DNA from: Planctomycetota bacterium
Lineage (GTDB): Bacteria > Planctomycetota > SZUA-567 > JAKLDR01
DNA length: 64,000 bases
Assembly: GCA_022703445.1 (NCBI GenBank)
Contig: JAKLDR010000010.1
Coordinates: 16,515 to 80,514, forward strand
Reading direction: 5' to 3'
In this document: in pieces, positions 8,294 through 16,973 of the stretch
How the letters are laid out: each line of letters opens with the position of its first letter
Position numbering within the stretch: the first letter of the stretch is position 1
Program-made: the position numbers and the translations under genes
The notes under the pieces: model-generated
Told to the model about the DNA's origin: nothing
The model's database searches: none
The model's input: the letters and a program-made list of their open reading frames with translations, nothing else

Positions 8294-8322
8294 AGTTCAC
8301 ATTAGCACACAAAGTATGAACT
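8294..8322. repeat. Inverted repeat upstream of orc1/cdc6
   Basis: AGTTCA at 8294-8299 and TGAACT at 8317-8322 are perfect inverted arms separated by 17 bp. They sit in the 140-bp intergenic region before orc1/cdc6, just upstream of a TATA-like AGTATATACG (about 8335-8344). The arms could be an operator or an initiator site; no extended match to the canonical archaeal origin recognition box is visible. Confidence 0.4.
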
Positions 8323-8408
8323 CAGGCCGGGGGAAGTATATACGCCGCCCACCGTGCCAGCTCCGCTGGGCTCCTTAATAGCCATACGCGTCGCACAAAG
8401 GTAGTGCT

Positions 8409-9443
8409 ATGACTCGAGGGATTATCGTCGCGGAACCGGAACTCTTTGACCCCGCCCACCTGCCCCACAGGCTCAAGGGTCGCGAGAGCCAGGTGGAGGA
8501 ACTGCTGCGGTGCCTTGCGCCGTCTGCCTGCGGGCAGCGGCCCATGCACGTGTGGGTCCACGGGAGGACAGGGACAGGCAAGACTTCGGCCGTCCGGTCT
8601 GCCCTGGCGAAGCACTCAGCCTGTTGCAGGGTGCCCTGCGTCTATGTGAACTGCCTGCGGGCCCGGACGGCCTATGCAGTGCTGGACAGCATCCTGACCG
8701 ACCTGCGGATCCTCCTGGCAGAGACGCCGCAGGTGCTCTACAAAGCTAGGCGGCTGGCAGAGGCGCTGGCCGGGAGGCCGCTGGTGGTAGCCCTCGACGA
8801 GATAGACCGGCAGGAGGAGGGCGAGCGGCACAGCATCCTGCACATCCTCACCGAGATGGCCGGCGTCGGGCTGGTGTGCGTGAGCGAGAGCCAGGAAACC
8901 ATGCTGGCGCTCCAGCCCAGCATCCTCAACCGGCTGTCCCCTGTGATTGTGGAGATGCATCCCTACGACACAGGCCTGCTGAGCGAGATCCTGGCTGACC
9001 GTTGCGAGTCGGGGTTGGTGTCCGGGACGTGGTGCGCGCAGTTGGTCCAGCGGGTTGCTGCCATGGCCAGCGGCGATGCCCGCGTAGCCATCCAGACCCT
9101 GCGTTCGGCCGCGTACACGGCCGACTGCGAAGCCACCGGATTCATCAGGGACGAGCACATCCGGGCCGGTTTCGAGAAGGCGCAGGCCATCCGGAGGGGC
9201 TACCTACTGAGGAAACTCACCGCCCACCACCGCATCCTTTATGAAATCGTCCTGGCCAAGAAGAAGGTCACGCTGGGGCACCTGTCGCAGGCCTACCGGG
9301 AACGTTGCGCCGCCGAGATCCTCCAGCCTGTTTCCCAACGGTCGCTTCTCCGCTACACGGACGCCCTGAAGCGCCTGCGGCTGGTGAGGGGCGAGAAGGC
9401 TCGCGTGTTCGGGAACGTGACCACACTGGAGGCGGTGGAGTGA
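8409..9443 (+). CDS. orc1/cdc6: Orc1/Cdc6 replication initiator
   Basis: 344 residues. An archaeal initiator and Cdc6-type AAA+ ATPase: HLPHRLKGRESQVEELL near the start, Walker A GRTGTGKTS near residue 53, Walker B LVVALDEID near 125, a sensor-1-like region (LSPVIVEMHPYDTGLLSEIL) and a C-terminal winged-helix segment (TLGHLSQAYRERC, SLLRYTDALKRLRLV). It is slightly shorter than typical chromosomal Orc1 (380-420 residues). A weak AAAGGTAG lies before the ATG. Next to herA and a recombinase it looks like the initiator of an element or an accessory origin. The family is strong evidence for an archaeal host. Confidence 0.9.
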   Translation: MTRGIIVAEPELFDPAHLPHRLKGRESQVEELLRCLAPSACGQRPMHVWVHGRTGTGKTSAVRSALAKHSACCRVPCVYVNCLRARTAYAVLDSILTDLRILLAETPQVLYKARRLAEALAGRPLVVALDEIDRQEEGERHSILHILTEMAGVGLVCVSESQETMLALQPSILNRLSPVIVEMHPYDTGLLSEILADRCESGLVSGTWCAQLVQRVAAMASGDARVAIQTLRSAAYTADCEATGFIRDEHIRAGFEKAQAIRRGYLLRKLTAHHRILYEIVLAKKKVTLGHLSQAYRERCAAEILQPVSQRSLLRYTDALKRLRLVRGEKARVFGNVTTLEAVE

Positions 9444-9632
9444 ATGGCCGGTACGCAGCCGAAGGACCGGAAGCCGGAGCCAGGGCTCCCCGAGTGGGTG
9501 ATGATAGTGCGTCAGCTTGAGGCCGAGGCCAGGATGGAGATGCAGGGCGGCGGGGTCACGGGGCAAGCTGCGCAGGGGCCGTCCGTCCGTCCGAAGGCGC
9601 GGCGGACAACTTCTTCTTCATGCGCTCCTTGA
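9444..9632 (+). CDS. Small ORF directly following orc1/cdc6
   Basis: 62 codons starting at the base after the orc1/cdc6 stop (TGA then ATG), so translational coupling is possible. The first 35 residues are charged and plausible as protein (LPEWVMIVRQLEAEARMEM). The last 77 bp are antisense to the recombinase 3' end, where composition is probably dictated by the other strand. No family recognised. Confidence 0.35.
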   Translation: MAGTQPKDRKPEPGLPEWVMIVRQLEAEARMEMQGGGVTGQAAQGPSVRPKARRTTSSSCAP

Positions 9633-10797
9633 GCATGGCCTGGAGCGCCGGGTCGTCCCTGAGAAGCTCGGCGATCATCCGGCCGGCTTCGACGGTATCC
9701 TGTTCGGACTTGTAGACCTCGGCCGAGTCCAGGGGCGCCGCGCAACGGCAGCAGAACTTGGACGTGCCAGGGTTCGTCTCGGCACAACGGATGCATGTGC
9801 GTGGCGTGAGGGCGCTTTCCCGCGGCTGCGCGTGGGCCGGCGCCACGCCAGCTATCTGCAACAAGGCACCGTCCACGTCGCGGCCGGATAGGTGCACGTA
9901 GGTGCGCGGCATGGAAGAGCCTTGCGTCCAGCCGAACACCGCGTTCATTTGCGCTTCCGTGAGCCGGGAAGCCAGGAAGGTGGCGCGGCTGTGGCGGAAG
10001 ATGTAGGGGTATATCCTCTTGTTGATGCCGACGCGGCGGGCGGCCAGCTTGACCACGCGGTTGAGCATGCTGTTGCTGGGAGGGACGCGACAGTTGCAGT
10101 CGGTGCGGCTCGCCCAGAGGACCGCGTCCGGGTCGTTGCGGCGAGGATGCTGCTCCAGCCAGGTTGCAAGGATGTGCGCGAAGAGGCAGACCCTGGTGCG
10201 CCTCATCCCGGTCTTGCCGTTGACCAGCAGCACGAAACCGTACTGGTCCGGGTGCACGTGCTTGATGCGCAGGCTCCCCAGTTCGTCCGGCCGGCAGCCG
10301 GTCTCGTATAGGCACGCGAGGAAAGCGGCGTCACGGAAACTCTGACAGGCTGACACCATCCTGCCGACTTCCTCCTCGGTAAGCATCTCCTCGGGAAGCT
10401 TCCTGGTCATGCACCTTGCGCCGATCCTCAAGGCCCGCACTTCGGGCGGGTAATCCTCCGTCCCTCGGAGCCACCTGAAGAACCGCTTCAGGACCACCCG
10501 GTAGTCGTGCTTGGTCCAGGACGAATAGTCTGCGGCCTCTATGCGGTTTACGAAATCCTCCACGTCACGCTTGGTCCATTTCGCGGCCGGCTTGCGGCAG
10601 CCGGCGAAAACATGCCGGAGCATGCAGACGTACTTTGACTGCCTGGCGAAGCCGAGGCCCTCGGCCGCGATGTGCCTCTGGAAGTTCAGTATCTCCTTCC
10701 TGTTGGCCGGAAGGACGCTGTCGTCGTTCTCCAGGTTCGTGACCGCGTTGGCGGCCAGCTTCCTGAAGTCGTAGGTTGTAGTTCTAGTGATGTTCAT
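9556..10797 (-). CDS. Tyrosine recombinase with C-terminal zinc ribbon
   Basis: 413 residues. SAM-like N-terminal core-binding domain (about 15-120), then the catalytic domain with Arg in YETGCRPDELGSL, Lys in NGKTGMRRTR, HxxR in FRHSRATFLA, a Trp in place of the second His (FGWTQGS) and the nucleophile Tyr in RTYVHLSGRDVDGA. A zinc ribbon (CIRCAETNPGTSKFCCRC) follows. The YVHLSGRDVD context and the zinc ribbon are typical of archaeal integrases and Xer-like recombinases. A TATA box (TCCATATAAA, 10830-10821) lies 26 nt before the ATG, so the message is probably leaderless. It could integrate or resolve this element; no duplicated attachment site was found. Confidence 0.88.
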   Translation of the reverse strand: MNITRTTTYDFRKLAANAVTNLENDDSVLPANRKEILNFQRHIAAEGLGFARQSKYVCMLRHVFAGCRKPAAKWTKRDVEDFVNRIEAADYSSWTKHDYRVVLKRFFRWLRGTEDYPPEVRALRIGARCMTRKLPEEMLTEEEVGRMVSACQSFRDAAFLACLYETGCRPDELGSLRIKHVHPDQYGFVLLVNGKTGMRRTRVCLFAHILATWLEQHPRRNDPDAVLWASRTDCNCRVPPSNSMLNRVVKLAARRVGINKRIYPYIFRHSRATFLASRLTEAQMNAVFGWTQGSSMPRTYVHLSGRDVDGALLQIAGVAPAHAQPRESALTPRTCIRCAETNPGTSKFCCRCAAPLDSAEVYKSEQDTVEAGRMIAELLRDDPALQAMLKERMKKKLSAAPSDGRTAPAQLAP

Positions 10798-10820
10798 GTT
10801 GCATGGGTGGCCCGGCGCAG

Positions 10821-10830
10821 TTTATATGGA
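10821..10830 (-). promoter_or_regulatory. TATA box of the recombinase
   Basis: On the minus strand this reads TCCATATAAA, centred about 26-28 nt upstream of the ATG at 10797, the spacing expected for a leaderless archaeal transcript. Confidence 0.6.
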
Positions 10831-11036
10831 TGGGCTTCGGACTTGGCGCAATGGTCCCTCTTGGGGCTTAGAGTGGGAAGTTCAGAGCCCATCCCATACC
10901 GGGCTCCTTCTCACCTCTGCTTCTGTCTTGGGGCCGCGCCCTTATATGCCTTGCGCCTGCCGGTTCCCTGCAATGACGCCAATCGTGCCAGCCGCTCGCG
11001 GATCGCTTATTCACCGCGCCAACCCCAGTTCTGCGC

Positions 11037-11252
11037 ATGAAAGTGAGAGAACCCCGGAAGAAGGCGCGCGGCCCGGTCGGCAACGGCAAGTGCTTCGACT
11101 GCGCGTGCTGCATGACCACGCCGGAAGGCAAGTGGTGTCTGCGGCACAAGCGCATCCCAACGAAGGCACAGACGAAGCGCTGCAAACAGCGGCTGCCGCT
11201 GGCGGCGCTCCACGAGCCGGGGTGTGAAGAGGACGAGGAGGTGATTGCATGA
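11037..11252 (+). CDS. Small cysteine-rich protein
   Basis: 71 residues, basic N-terminus, with cysteines clustered as CFDCACC and later C-L, C-K and C-E positions, suggesting a bound metal. TATA-like CTTATTCA at 11006-11013 is centred 26 nt before the ATG, so transcription is probably leaderless. It overlaps the next gene by 4 bp (ATGA), implying a two-gene operon with the OB-fold-like protein. Function unknown. Confidence 0.65.
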   Translation: MKVREPRKKARGPVGNGKCFDCACCMTTPEGKWCLRHKRIPTKAQTKRCKQRLPLAALHEPGCEEDEEVIA

Positions 11253-11764
11253 GAGGAACGATAGAGAAGGTCTACGAGAACACGTCGCGCAGCAAAGGCC
11301 AGCGCTACCTCACGGCCGAGATCGGCGGCGAGCGCTACAACGTCTGGGACGAGGCGCTTTTTGACACCGTCAAACCTGGTGTCGCCATCGACTTCCAGGT
11401 AAGGCGGAACGGAAAGTACGCGTCCATCACGTCGCTGACGCTCCTGGATAACGGCGCGCTGCCAACACCAGGCGAGCAGGACTTCCTTCGCGACGCCGAG
11501 TACCGCCACAGGGAGATCCGGCGGATGAGCTGCCTCGGGGCGGCCAGCAGGCTGGTCAACGGCCACGACATGAGCAGCGTGGACGACCCCGTGGGGTAGG
11601 TGGTCGGCCTGGCGCGGCGCTTCGAGGAGTACGTCAGCGAAAGGGAGCGGACGGCGGACGAGCAGGAAGCAACCGCACCTGAAGCCACTCCGCCTGCACA
11701 GGGAACCGCACCGGCGGACGGCAAGAAGAAGGAAGGGCAGCCGTTCGAGGGGCTGATTGAGTGA
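11249..11764 (+). pseudogene. OB-fold-like protein gene interrupted by an in-frame TAG
   Basis: The open frame runs 116 codons to a TAG at 11597-11599, then continues in the same frame for 54 more codons to a TGA at 11762. The residues before and after the TAG (MSCLGAASRLVNGHDMSSVD and VVGLARRFEEYVSERER) read as one conserved helix-rich C-terminus of small single-stranded-DNA-binding-like proteins, so a GAG or CAG to TAG change is the simplest explanation. The N-terminal 70 residues form a short beta-rich segment compatible with an OB fold. Overlaps the upstream gene by ATGA. Either a recent nonsense mutation, readthrough, or a functional truncated protein. The OB assignment is inference. Confidence 0.6.
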
Positions 11765-11863
11765 GAGTTTGTTCTCCTCTATGACGGCGGTGGGGGCCAG
11801 AGAGGAATTGTTCTTCCCGTAGGAAATCGCGGTTCGTCGAATGCTGGAATCGGATGAGTACTA

Positions 11864-12286
11864 CTACGACTCCGGATCTGAGCTGTAACCGATCACAGCG
11901 CCGAGGGCCGCCCCCCAGCCCGCGCCGGTCCTGCCGGCCACGACAGCCCCAGCGGCGCCCAACAGAGCAGCCCAACGTAGAGTGTTCTTGCAGCGTGCTG
12001 ACTGCTGCGCAGCACGGGAAAGCGGTGCTCGCGTCCACCCGCAGGCGGTACGTGCGCTTCTGCTGCTTCGCGTACACTTACTTGAATTGCAGCTGATGCA
12101 GGCAGCGAACAGGTTATTGAGATGGTGGGAACCACCGATAGCCTGAGCCACGGAGTGGTCGACCGACCAAGCCCCTCGTGTTCCAGGCCGGCCGTAGTTG
12201 CCGAACGAGAGCCGCTTCCGACAGATGTGACAGCGTCCATCGGTGCGGTCGTAGATCCAAGTGAGCGTTTCATCCGAGAATCTCAT
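11864..12286 (-). CDS. HNH nuclease with glycine-zipper tail
   Basis: 140 residues. The N-terminal half is an HNH fold: CHIC, then SVDHSVAQAIGG, then HHLNNLFAACISCNSSK, with two CxxC pairs for structural zinc. The C-terminal 45 residues are small-residue-rich and hydrophobic (LLGAAGAVVAGRTGAGWGAA), resembling a glycine-zipper membrane segment. The start codon overlaps the stop of the upstream HTH gene (ATGA at 12283-12286), and that protein ends with a similar glycine-rich hydrophobic segment. HNH proteins of this size act in restriction or DNA packaging; the membrane-like tail is unusual. Confidence 0.7.
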   Translation of the reverse strand: MRFSDETLTWIYDRTDGRCHICRKRLSFGNYGRPGTRGAWSVDHSVAQAIGGSHHLNNLFAACISCNSSKCTRSSRSARTACGWTRAPLSRAAQQSARCKNTLRWAALLGAAGAVVAGRTGAGWGAALGAVIGYSSDPES

Positions 12287-12636
12287 CGCTTCTTCCCTTT
12301 CTGGCCTGTGTTTGGGTCGCTCATCAGCCAGCCAAGGCCGGCCGCTATCAGTATCCCGCCAGTCCCTAGCCCCAGGAGACCCGCCCCGGCGGCTCCGAGC
12401 AGGGAGCCCAATATCCGCCCCGCGTCCTCGTTGCCCTGGTCGGCGTTCACGATAGTCCGGAAGAGCAAGTCCAGCTTCTCCTGCTGTGACCTGTTGGGGA
12501 CTGTGTCATTGGCTATCCAGCGGGTGACAGTCGAAGGCGACACCCCAAGCAATCGCGCGATCTGGGCGAGCGACCCCGCCTGCCCCCTGCGTTGAAGGGC
12601 CTTGGCGACGTATGCAATCTTCTCCGCCGTGCTCAT
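12283..12636 (-). CDS. HTH protein with C-terminal glycine-rich membrane segment
   Basis: 117 residues. Residues about 20-45 form a Cro/RpiR-like helix-turn-helix (GSLAQIARLLGVSPSTVTRW). Residues about 75-105 are glycine-rich and hydrophobic (ILGSLLGAAGAGLLGLGTGG), consistent with a membrane hairpin. A TATA box (GCATTATAGGC, about 12671-12661) is centred about 30 nt before the ATG. Translationally coupled to the HNH gene. May couple DNA binding to the membrane, or be a regulator and small toxin pair; not resolved. Confidence 0.65.
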   Translation of the reverse strand: MSTAEKIAYVAKALQRRGQAGSLAQIARLLGVSPSTVTRWIANDTVPNRSQQEKLDLLFRTIVNADQGNEDAGRILGSLLGAAGAGLLGLGTGGILIAAGLGWLMSDPNTGQKGKKR

Positions 12637-12707
12637 CGTTGCTTATTGTCGTGCATAAGAGCCTATAATGCAAGCTCCAAATCACTAGACATGCACGCAT
12701 AGGCCGG

Positions 12708-15110
12708 CTACTGCACCCAGTTCGCGACGCTGGCCCGGTCCCCGTCCTCCGTCACCTTGAGCAGGAAGGGCACCCGGTCGTGGATGTCCTCAATGTGGCT
12801 GATGAGGAGGATCTGCCGGAAGCTCCCGGCCAGGTCATTTAGCGCGCGCAAGACGGTTTCCCGCCGCTCCTCATCCTGTGACCCGAATATCTCATCCAGG
12901 ACGATGAATGTGGGGTCACTGCCGGCCCGCAGGGCAATGGTCTGTGAAATTGCCACGCGCAGGCAGAGGTTGGCCAGATCCTCCTCCCCGCCGGAGAAAC
13001 GGCCTATAGAGTGGAACGCGCTGCCGTCCAGTATCCGGATGTTGTAGTCCTCGTCCAGGTCGACGCGGGTGTACCGCCCCTTGGTGACTTGGTCCATGAG
13101 CACCGACGCCTGCTCCGCGATCATCGGCCTGACCCTGGCCGCCAGGTCATCCCTGAACGCGCCGAGCAGCGACACCAGTCGCGTGAGATACCGGGCACAC
13201 TCCTCGTCGCTAGCTATCTGGTTCTTCAGGCTCTGTAGCTGCCCGATTTCCTCACCCAGACGGCGCAGGCTTTCCTGCTGCACTGCGAGCTTCTGGCGCA
13301 CCTCTGCGAGTGCCGTGCGGGACTCGTCATAGACGGAGCACGCGGAGTCATAGGTCGTCTTGGCCCGCTGGTATGCCGGGGGCTTGAAACGCAACTGGCG
13401 AAGGGCCGCCAGATGGGCCTTTGTCTCCGCGCGCAACGCGCGCAGACTGCTGCTAGTCCGCTTGATGTCGTCTTCGATGGTGGGGATGCGGGCCAGTTCC
13501 TGTTCGATTCTCACTGCTTCGGAAGCGACCTTGTGCAGGCGTTTGGTCTCGGTGTTGATGGCCTGGTGCTTGGCTGCGTCATAGCCCAGCCGGCTAAGCG
13601 TCGTGATCCTGCGTCCCTTGGCCGCCACGGTCTTGTGCAGCCGGGCCACATCCTTCTTGGTGGCCATGAATTCGGCCTGCTTGCGTTCGCGCTTGGAATG
13701 CTGAGCCGCCAGCCGGGCCTTGTCGGCCTCAAGCCGCTTGAGTTCGGCCGCGGCCGCAGCTTCCTGCAAGCCCAGTGCCTTGACCTTCTTGCCGTGCTCC
13801 GCGAGCGAGGATGCGATGGGCTCAAGTTCGGCATTAAGGTGCTGGAGCACGCCTTCGTAATCGCCGGCGAGATCGCGCAGGCATGTCGGGCACTGGCCGC
13901 TGGCCCCCAGCCTCCTTACCTGCGCGGCCTTGCCGCGGAGATCACCTACTTGCGCCTTGGCGCGCTCATGTGCGGCCCGCGCCAAGCGGAGATTCTTCTG
14001 GACAGCTGCCAGGGACCTGTTCGCTGCCGCGAGAGCGCGGGCATTCTCGCGCCTGTCCTTGGACAGCGAACCATACTCGCCAAGCCCTTCTCCCTGGCGC
14101 TTGAGTTGCTCCTGTGCTTGGGCCAGTTCTGTATTGAGGCCGCGCACTTCCTCTTCGAGCCCGAGCCTCTCATCGTGGGCGCCCTGGGCCCGGTCCATGC
14201 GTTCCTTTTGCTGCCTGACCTGTTCGTACTTGCGCGCCTGCGGCCGGATCCGCCGCAGGTCCTGCTTCCTTTTGGATAGCCCGGCTAATTCTGCACGCAG
14301 TTCGCTGAACCGCGTCTCGGCATTCCCGGCCTTCACTCCCGTGGCGGCCCTGGTCCGCTCGAGTTTCTCATGCTGCGTCCTGAGCGCATCCAGTGCGTCG
14401 AACTTCTCTTTCGCCAAGCGGCGTTTGCTGTTGGCCTTCTCTTCCAGCTTCTGGACACGGGCAACTGCGCCGGTGCAATCCCTAACCGCCACTGTGAGCG
14501 TTTCCTGCTCCTGGAGCTTGCCGGGGAGGTTCTCCAGCGCCCGCTGGGCTGTCTCAATGCTGACCTGCTTCTCGCGGCAGTCGCGGCGCGCGTTCTGTAT
14601 GGCCTGGTCGATCTTGTCGATGCCGATCATCCGGCGTATGGTCCGCCGCCGCTCCTCGGGCTGGGCGTCGGAAAGCGCCTGGATTTCCTTCTGGCGCGCG
14701 AAGACAGACCTGATGAAAGTTGCATAGTCCATCCCGACCAACTGAGACACGAGTTGCTCCACCCCGGTGGCGCGGCTGGCAACAGGCTCGGGATTGCTTC
14801 CATGATAGGCCACCGCGGAGTGCACCTCCCGTTCGCCGCGGATCCGGCGTTCAATACGGTAGGGCTCACCGCCAACCGAGAACTCCAAGGTGACTACGCA
14901 GTCGTCTTCGGCGGAGGTGCCCTCGCGCCGGATGCTCTTCGCCCCTGTCCGCGAGGCGTTGGCTCCATAGAGGCCAAAGGCTATCGCCTCAACAATGGTG
15001 GTCTTGCCCATGCCGTTGCGGCCCACCACGCCCATCAGGCCCTCCGGGAACTCCAGGTCGAGGCTCTTGAACTTCCGGTAATTGGAGAGAGACAGCCGCC
15101 TGATAATCAT
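12708..15110 (-). CDS. rad50: DNA double-strand break repair ATPase Rad50
   Basis: 800 residues. N-terminal ABC half with Walker A GRNGMGKTT near residue 30; long coiled coils from about 180 to 640 interrupted by a zinc hook (GQCPTCLRDL, CxxC near 395); C-terminal half with signature FSGGEEDLANL and Walker B FIVLDEIFGSQDEERR. Length is slightly below most archaeal Rad50 (about 850-900). With Mre11 it forms the end-processing complex. Its ATG overlaps the mre11 stop by 4 bp, so mre11 is translated first. Ends with TAG, which argues against genome-wide TAG recoding. Confidence 0.95.
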   Translation of the reverse strand: MIIRRLSLSNYRKFKSLDLEFPEGLMGVVGRNGMGKTTIVEAIAFGLYGANASRTGAKSIRREGTSAEDDCVVTLEFSVGGEPYRIERRIRGEREVHSAVAYHGSNPEPVASRATGVEQLVSQLVGMDYATFIRSVFARQKEIQALSDAQPEERRRTIRRMIGIDKIDQAIQNARRDCREKQVSIETAQRALENLPGKLQEQETLTVAVRDCTGAVARVQKLEEKANSKRRLAKEKFDALDALRTQHEKLERTRAATGVKAGNAETRFSELRAELAGLSKRKQDLRRIRPQARKYEQVRQQKERMDRAQGAHDERLGLEEEVRGLNTELAQAQEQLKRQGEGLGEYGSLSKDRRENARALAAANRSLAAVQKNLRLARAAHERAKAQVGDLRGKAAQVRRLGASGQCPTCLRDLAGDYEGVLQHLNAELEPIASSLAEHGKKVKALGLQEAAAAAELKRLEADKARLAAQHSKRERKQAEFMATKKDVARLHKTVAAKGRRITTLSRLGYDAAKHQAINTETKRLHKVASEAVRIEQELARIPTIEDDIKRTSSSLRALRAETKAHLAALRQLRFKPPAYQRAKTTYDSACSVYDESRTALAEVRQKLAVQQESLRRLGEEIGQLQSLKNQIASDEECARYLTRLVSLLGAFRDDLAARVRPMIAEQASVLMDQVTKGRYTRVDLDEDYNIRILDGSAFHSIGRFSGGEEDLANLCLRVAISQTIALRAGSDPTFIVLDEIFGSQDEERRETVLRALNDLAGSFRQILLISHIEDIHDRVPFLLKVTEDGDRASVANWVQ

Positions 15111-16240
15111 GCCTCTGACACCTCCACTGCCGCGCTCAGATATGACTCCCCGAGGGAGCGCAATCTCGTGCTGCTCAGCCCGCCCAGGTCTGCGTTGCGC
15201 AGAAAGGACGCGAACTCTGCGGAAAGGGGACCGATGGCCGCGGAGGCCGTGCGGCGGCCGGTTGACTGCGCAAGGCAGCGGTCAACGCCGACATGGAGCG
15301 CAGCGCCGGCCATCTCCCGGATGCGGCGCTGGTCAAGTTCCACCCAGCTCTCCGGGGTTATTCTGTCCAGCGTGATATGGACGATCTTGCCGTCCAGCGG
15401 GGCAGCCGACGACAGCGCGGCTGAGATGGCCTCCATTATCTGGGGAGGATGCAGCCCCGTGCAATTGATGGGAGCAAGCTGCACAATCTCGCGGCAGGAT
15501 ACGGGGCAGAAAGTGATCTCGCGGCTGGCCAAGTCCACCTCAACAAAGCCCTTTTCGTAGCCCGCCTCCTTTGTGTGGAAACGCTCCGTCGAGCCGCAGT
15601 AGCAGGCGTTGGCGCCGACCTTGAGGTGCTTGTGGTAATGCCCGAGCGCTATGTAGTCGAAACCGGACAGGGAGGCCAGAGCTTCCCTGCCAACGACAAT
15701 CTCATTGAACTCTCCCAGCGAGTACCTCTCGCCTGCATTGCGCACACCACCATGCATGACAAGGACGTTGAACCGGGCGGCCGGATCAGGCCGCACATCG
15801 CCCAACACAGCCCGCAGATGGTCCTCGGTGGGGAGGTGGGGAATGCAATGAACGGCCGTGTCACCGAAACGGAAGACGACGGCTTCGGACCGATAGGCTG
15901 ACTTCACCCCAATCAGCTCCAGGGCCTCGAATATCGAACCGGAGGAGGCAAGACGTGGAGTGGAATGGTTGCCAGAGATCACTACTGTCGGGATCCCGGC
16001 GTCAACCAACTGCTTGAAGCCGGTGAGAGCCTTGACTATCGCCCGGTTGGATGGCCTTACAGTGTGGAAGAGATCGCCGGCATGTATGACTAGACCCGGA
16101 CGGCGGGACAGAATCTGGGCGATGACCGCGTCGAAAGAGTCATATACATCCTTCTCCCTCTGGTTCAGGCCTGTGGTCGCTTCAACACGGCCCAATTCGG
16201 CAAATCCAAGGTGGGTATCTGACAGGTGCACGACCTTCAT
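15107..16240 (-). CDS. mre11: DNA repair exonuclease Mre11
   Basis: 377 residues from the ATG at 16240, which follows GGGAGG; a longer in-frame start at 16261 lacks such a site. Metallophosphoesterase motifs in order: HLSDTHLG, IHAGDLFH, ISGNHSTP, VMHGG and ALGHYHKH, all with the metal ligands present. The C-terminal part is the capping and Rad50-binding region. It is a Mn-dependent 3'-5' exonuclease and endonuclease that acts with Rad50, HerA and NurA in archaea; no NurA gene is seen in this window. First gene of the mre11-rad50 operon. Confidence 0.95.
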   Translation of the reverse strand: MKVVHLSDTHLGFAELGRVEATTGLNQREKDVYDSFDAVIAQILSRRPGLVIHAGDLFHTVRPSNRAIVKALTGFKQLVDAGIPTVVISGNHSTPRLASSGSIFEALELIGVKSAYRSEAVVFRFGDTAVHCIPHLPTEDHLRAVLGDVRPDPAARFNVLVMHGGVRNAGERYSLGEFNEIVVGREALASLSGFDYIALGHYHKHLKVGANACYCGSTERFHTKEAGYEKGFVEVDLASREITFCPVSCREIVQLAPINCTGLHPPQIMEAISAALSSAAPLDGKIVHITLDRITPESWVELDQRRIREMAGAALHVGVDRCLAQSTGRRTASAAIGPLSAEFASFLRNADLGGLSSTRLRSLGESYLSAAVEVSEA

Positions 16241-16420
16241 GCGCGTTCCTCCCTGTGGCACAGCATTCTTCTATCAGGAGTGGATTATCGTCCCGGCAAA
16301 TAGTGTGTCAACGCTTACCGGCAGGCGCGAAGAGCGGCCACGAACCTATGTATCTGATACAGGGGCGCGCCTTATAAGCGGTGATGAAGACGGCGATGCC
16401 CACTCCGCCTCCCCCGTCCG

Positions 16421-16600
16421 CTAAGCATATTACCCTGTTTCTCCACGCCACTCAAACCTGATAGCAGCTTCCGCTTCCCCCCGCGCGGACAGTTCCGCCA
16501 CCTCCGACCGTCACGCATATTACCGTCGTTCTCCATGCCATAGAAGCCCGACGGGAGCTGCCGCTTCCACTCGCGCGGCCATTTCCGTCGAACTCCGTCC
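16421..16600. repeat. Two-copy 90-bp tandem repeat
   Basis: Units 16421-16510 and about 16511-16600 align with GCATATTACC at 16425 and 16515, then TTCTCCA-GCCA, CCGCTTCC and CGCGCGG at matching offsets (period 90). The rest of 16262-16646 has no convincing gene, only open frames with biased composition. The period is a multiple of three, so a short decayed coding repeat is possible. Function unknown. Confidence 0.5.
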
Positions 16601-16646
16601 GAATCAACCGTAGCAGGCGCTGTCGCTTCCTCTCCCTGCCGGGGCA

Positions 16647-16973
16647 ACAATCCACAACGCCTTTGTGTGCCCACAGGCCGGGCCCTTGAGGTGGGCACCA
16701 AACGCGTTTCGCCCTGGCGGGCGATTGGTGCGACATGCAGGCCCTCCGGCCGTGCGCGGCTCCCTCCCGCGGCGGCCTCGGGTAGCGATCCCATCGGTTA
16801 GCGGCGCAGCGCCGCACCCGCAAGGGGATGCGGCGACGGCGTGCGCTGCGCGCACGCACGAGGGCATACAAGAGTATAGGGCGTCGGCAACCGGAGGCGG
16901 GGATTAGAGCGCCAAAGGAACCGGGGCGGTCAAGCCACCGCCTGCCGGGCCGTCGCTTCAAGGGAGGGATTGT
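16647..16973 (+). promoter_or_regulatory. Possible structured leader before the 16974 gene (weak member)
   Basis: ACAATCC at 16647-16653 is complementary to GGATTGT at 16967-16973, which ends at the start codon and overlaps the purine-rich ribosome binding site. Inside, AGGAACCGGGGCGGT and the 6-bp hairpin GGCGGT/ACCGCC (16925-16942) resemble the GGGAAC plus hairpin core seen in the leaders at 51143, 58695, 60549 and 61728. The pairing is shorter and the loop much longer than in those, so membership is tentative. Confidence 0.3.

Noticed and set aside
13413..15560. Long open frames antisense to rad50 and mre11
   Set aside because: They lie opposite two complete, well-conserved genes and have no recognisable domains or start signals.
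16646..16961. Open frames on both strands of the gap before 16974
   Set aside because: Products are arginine- and proline-rich shadows of GC-rich DNA without start signals or known domains.
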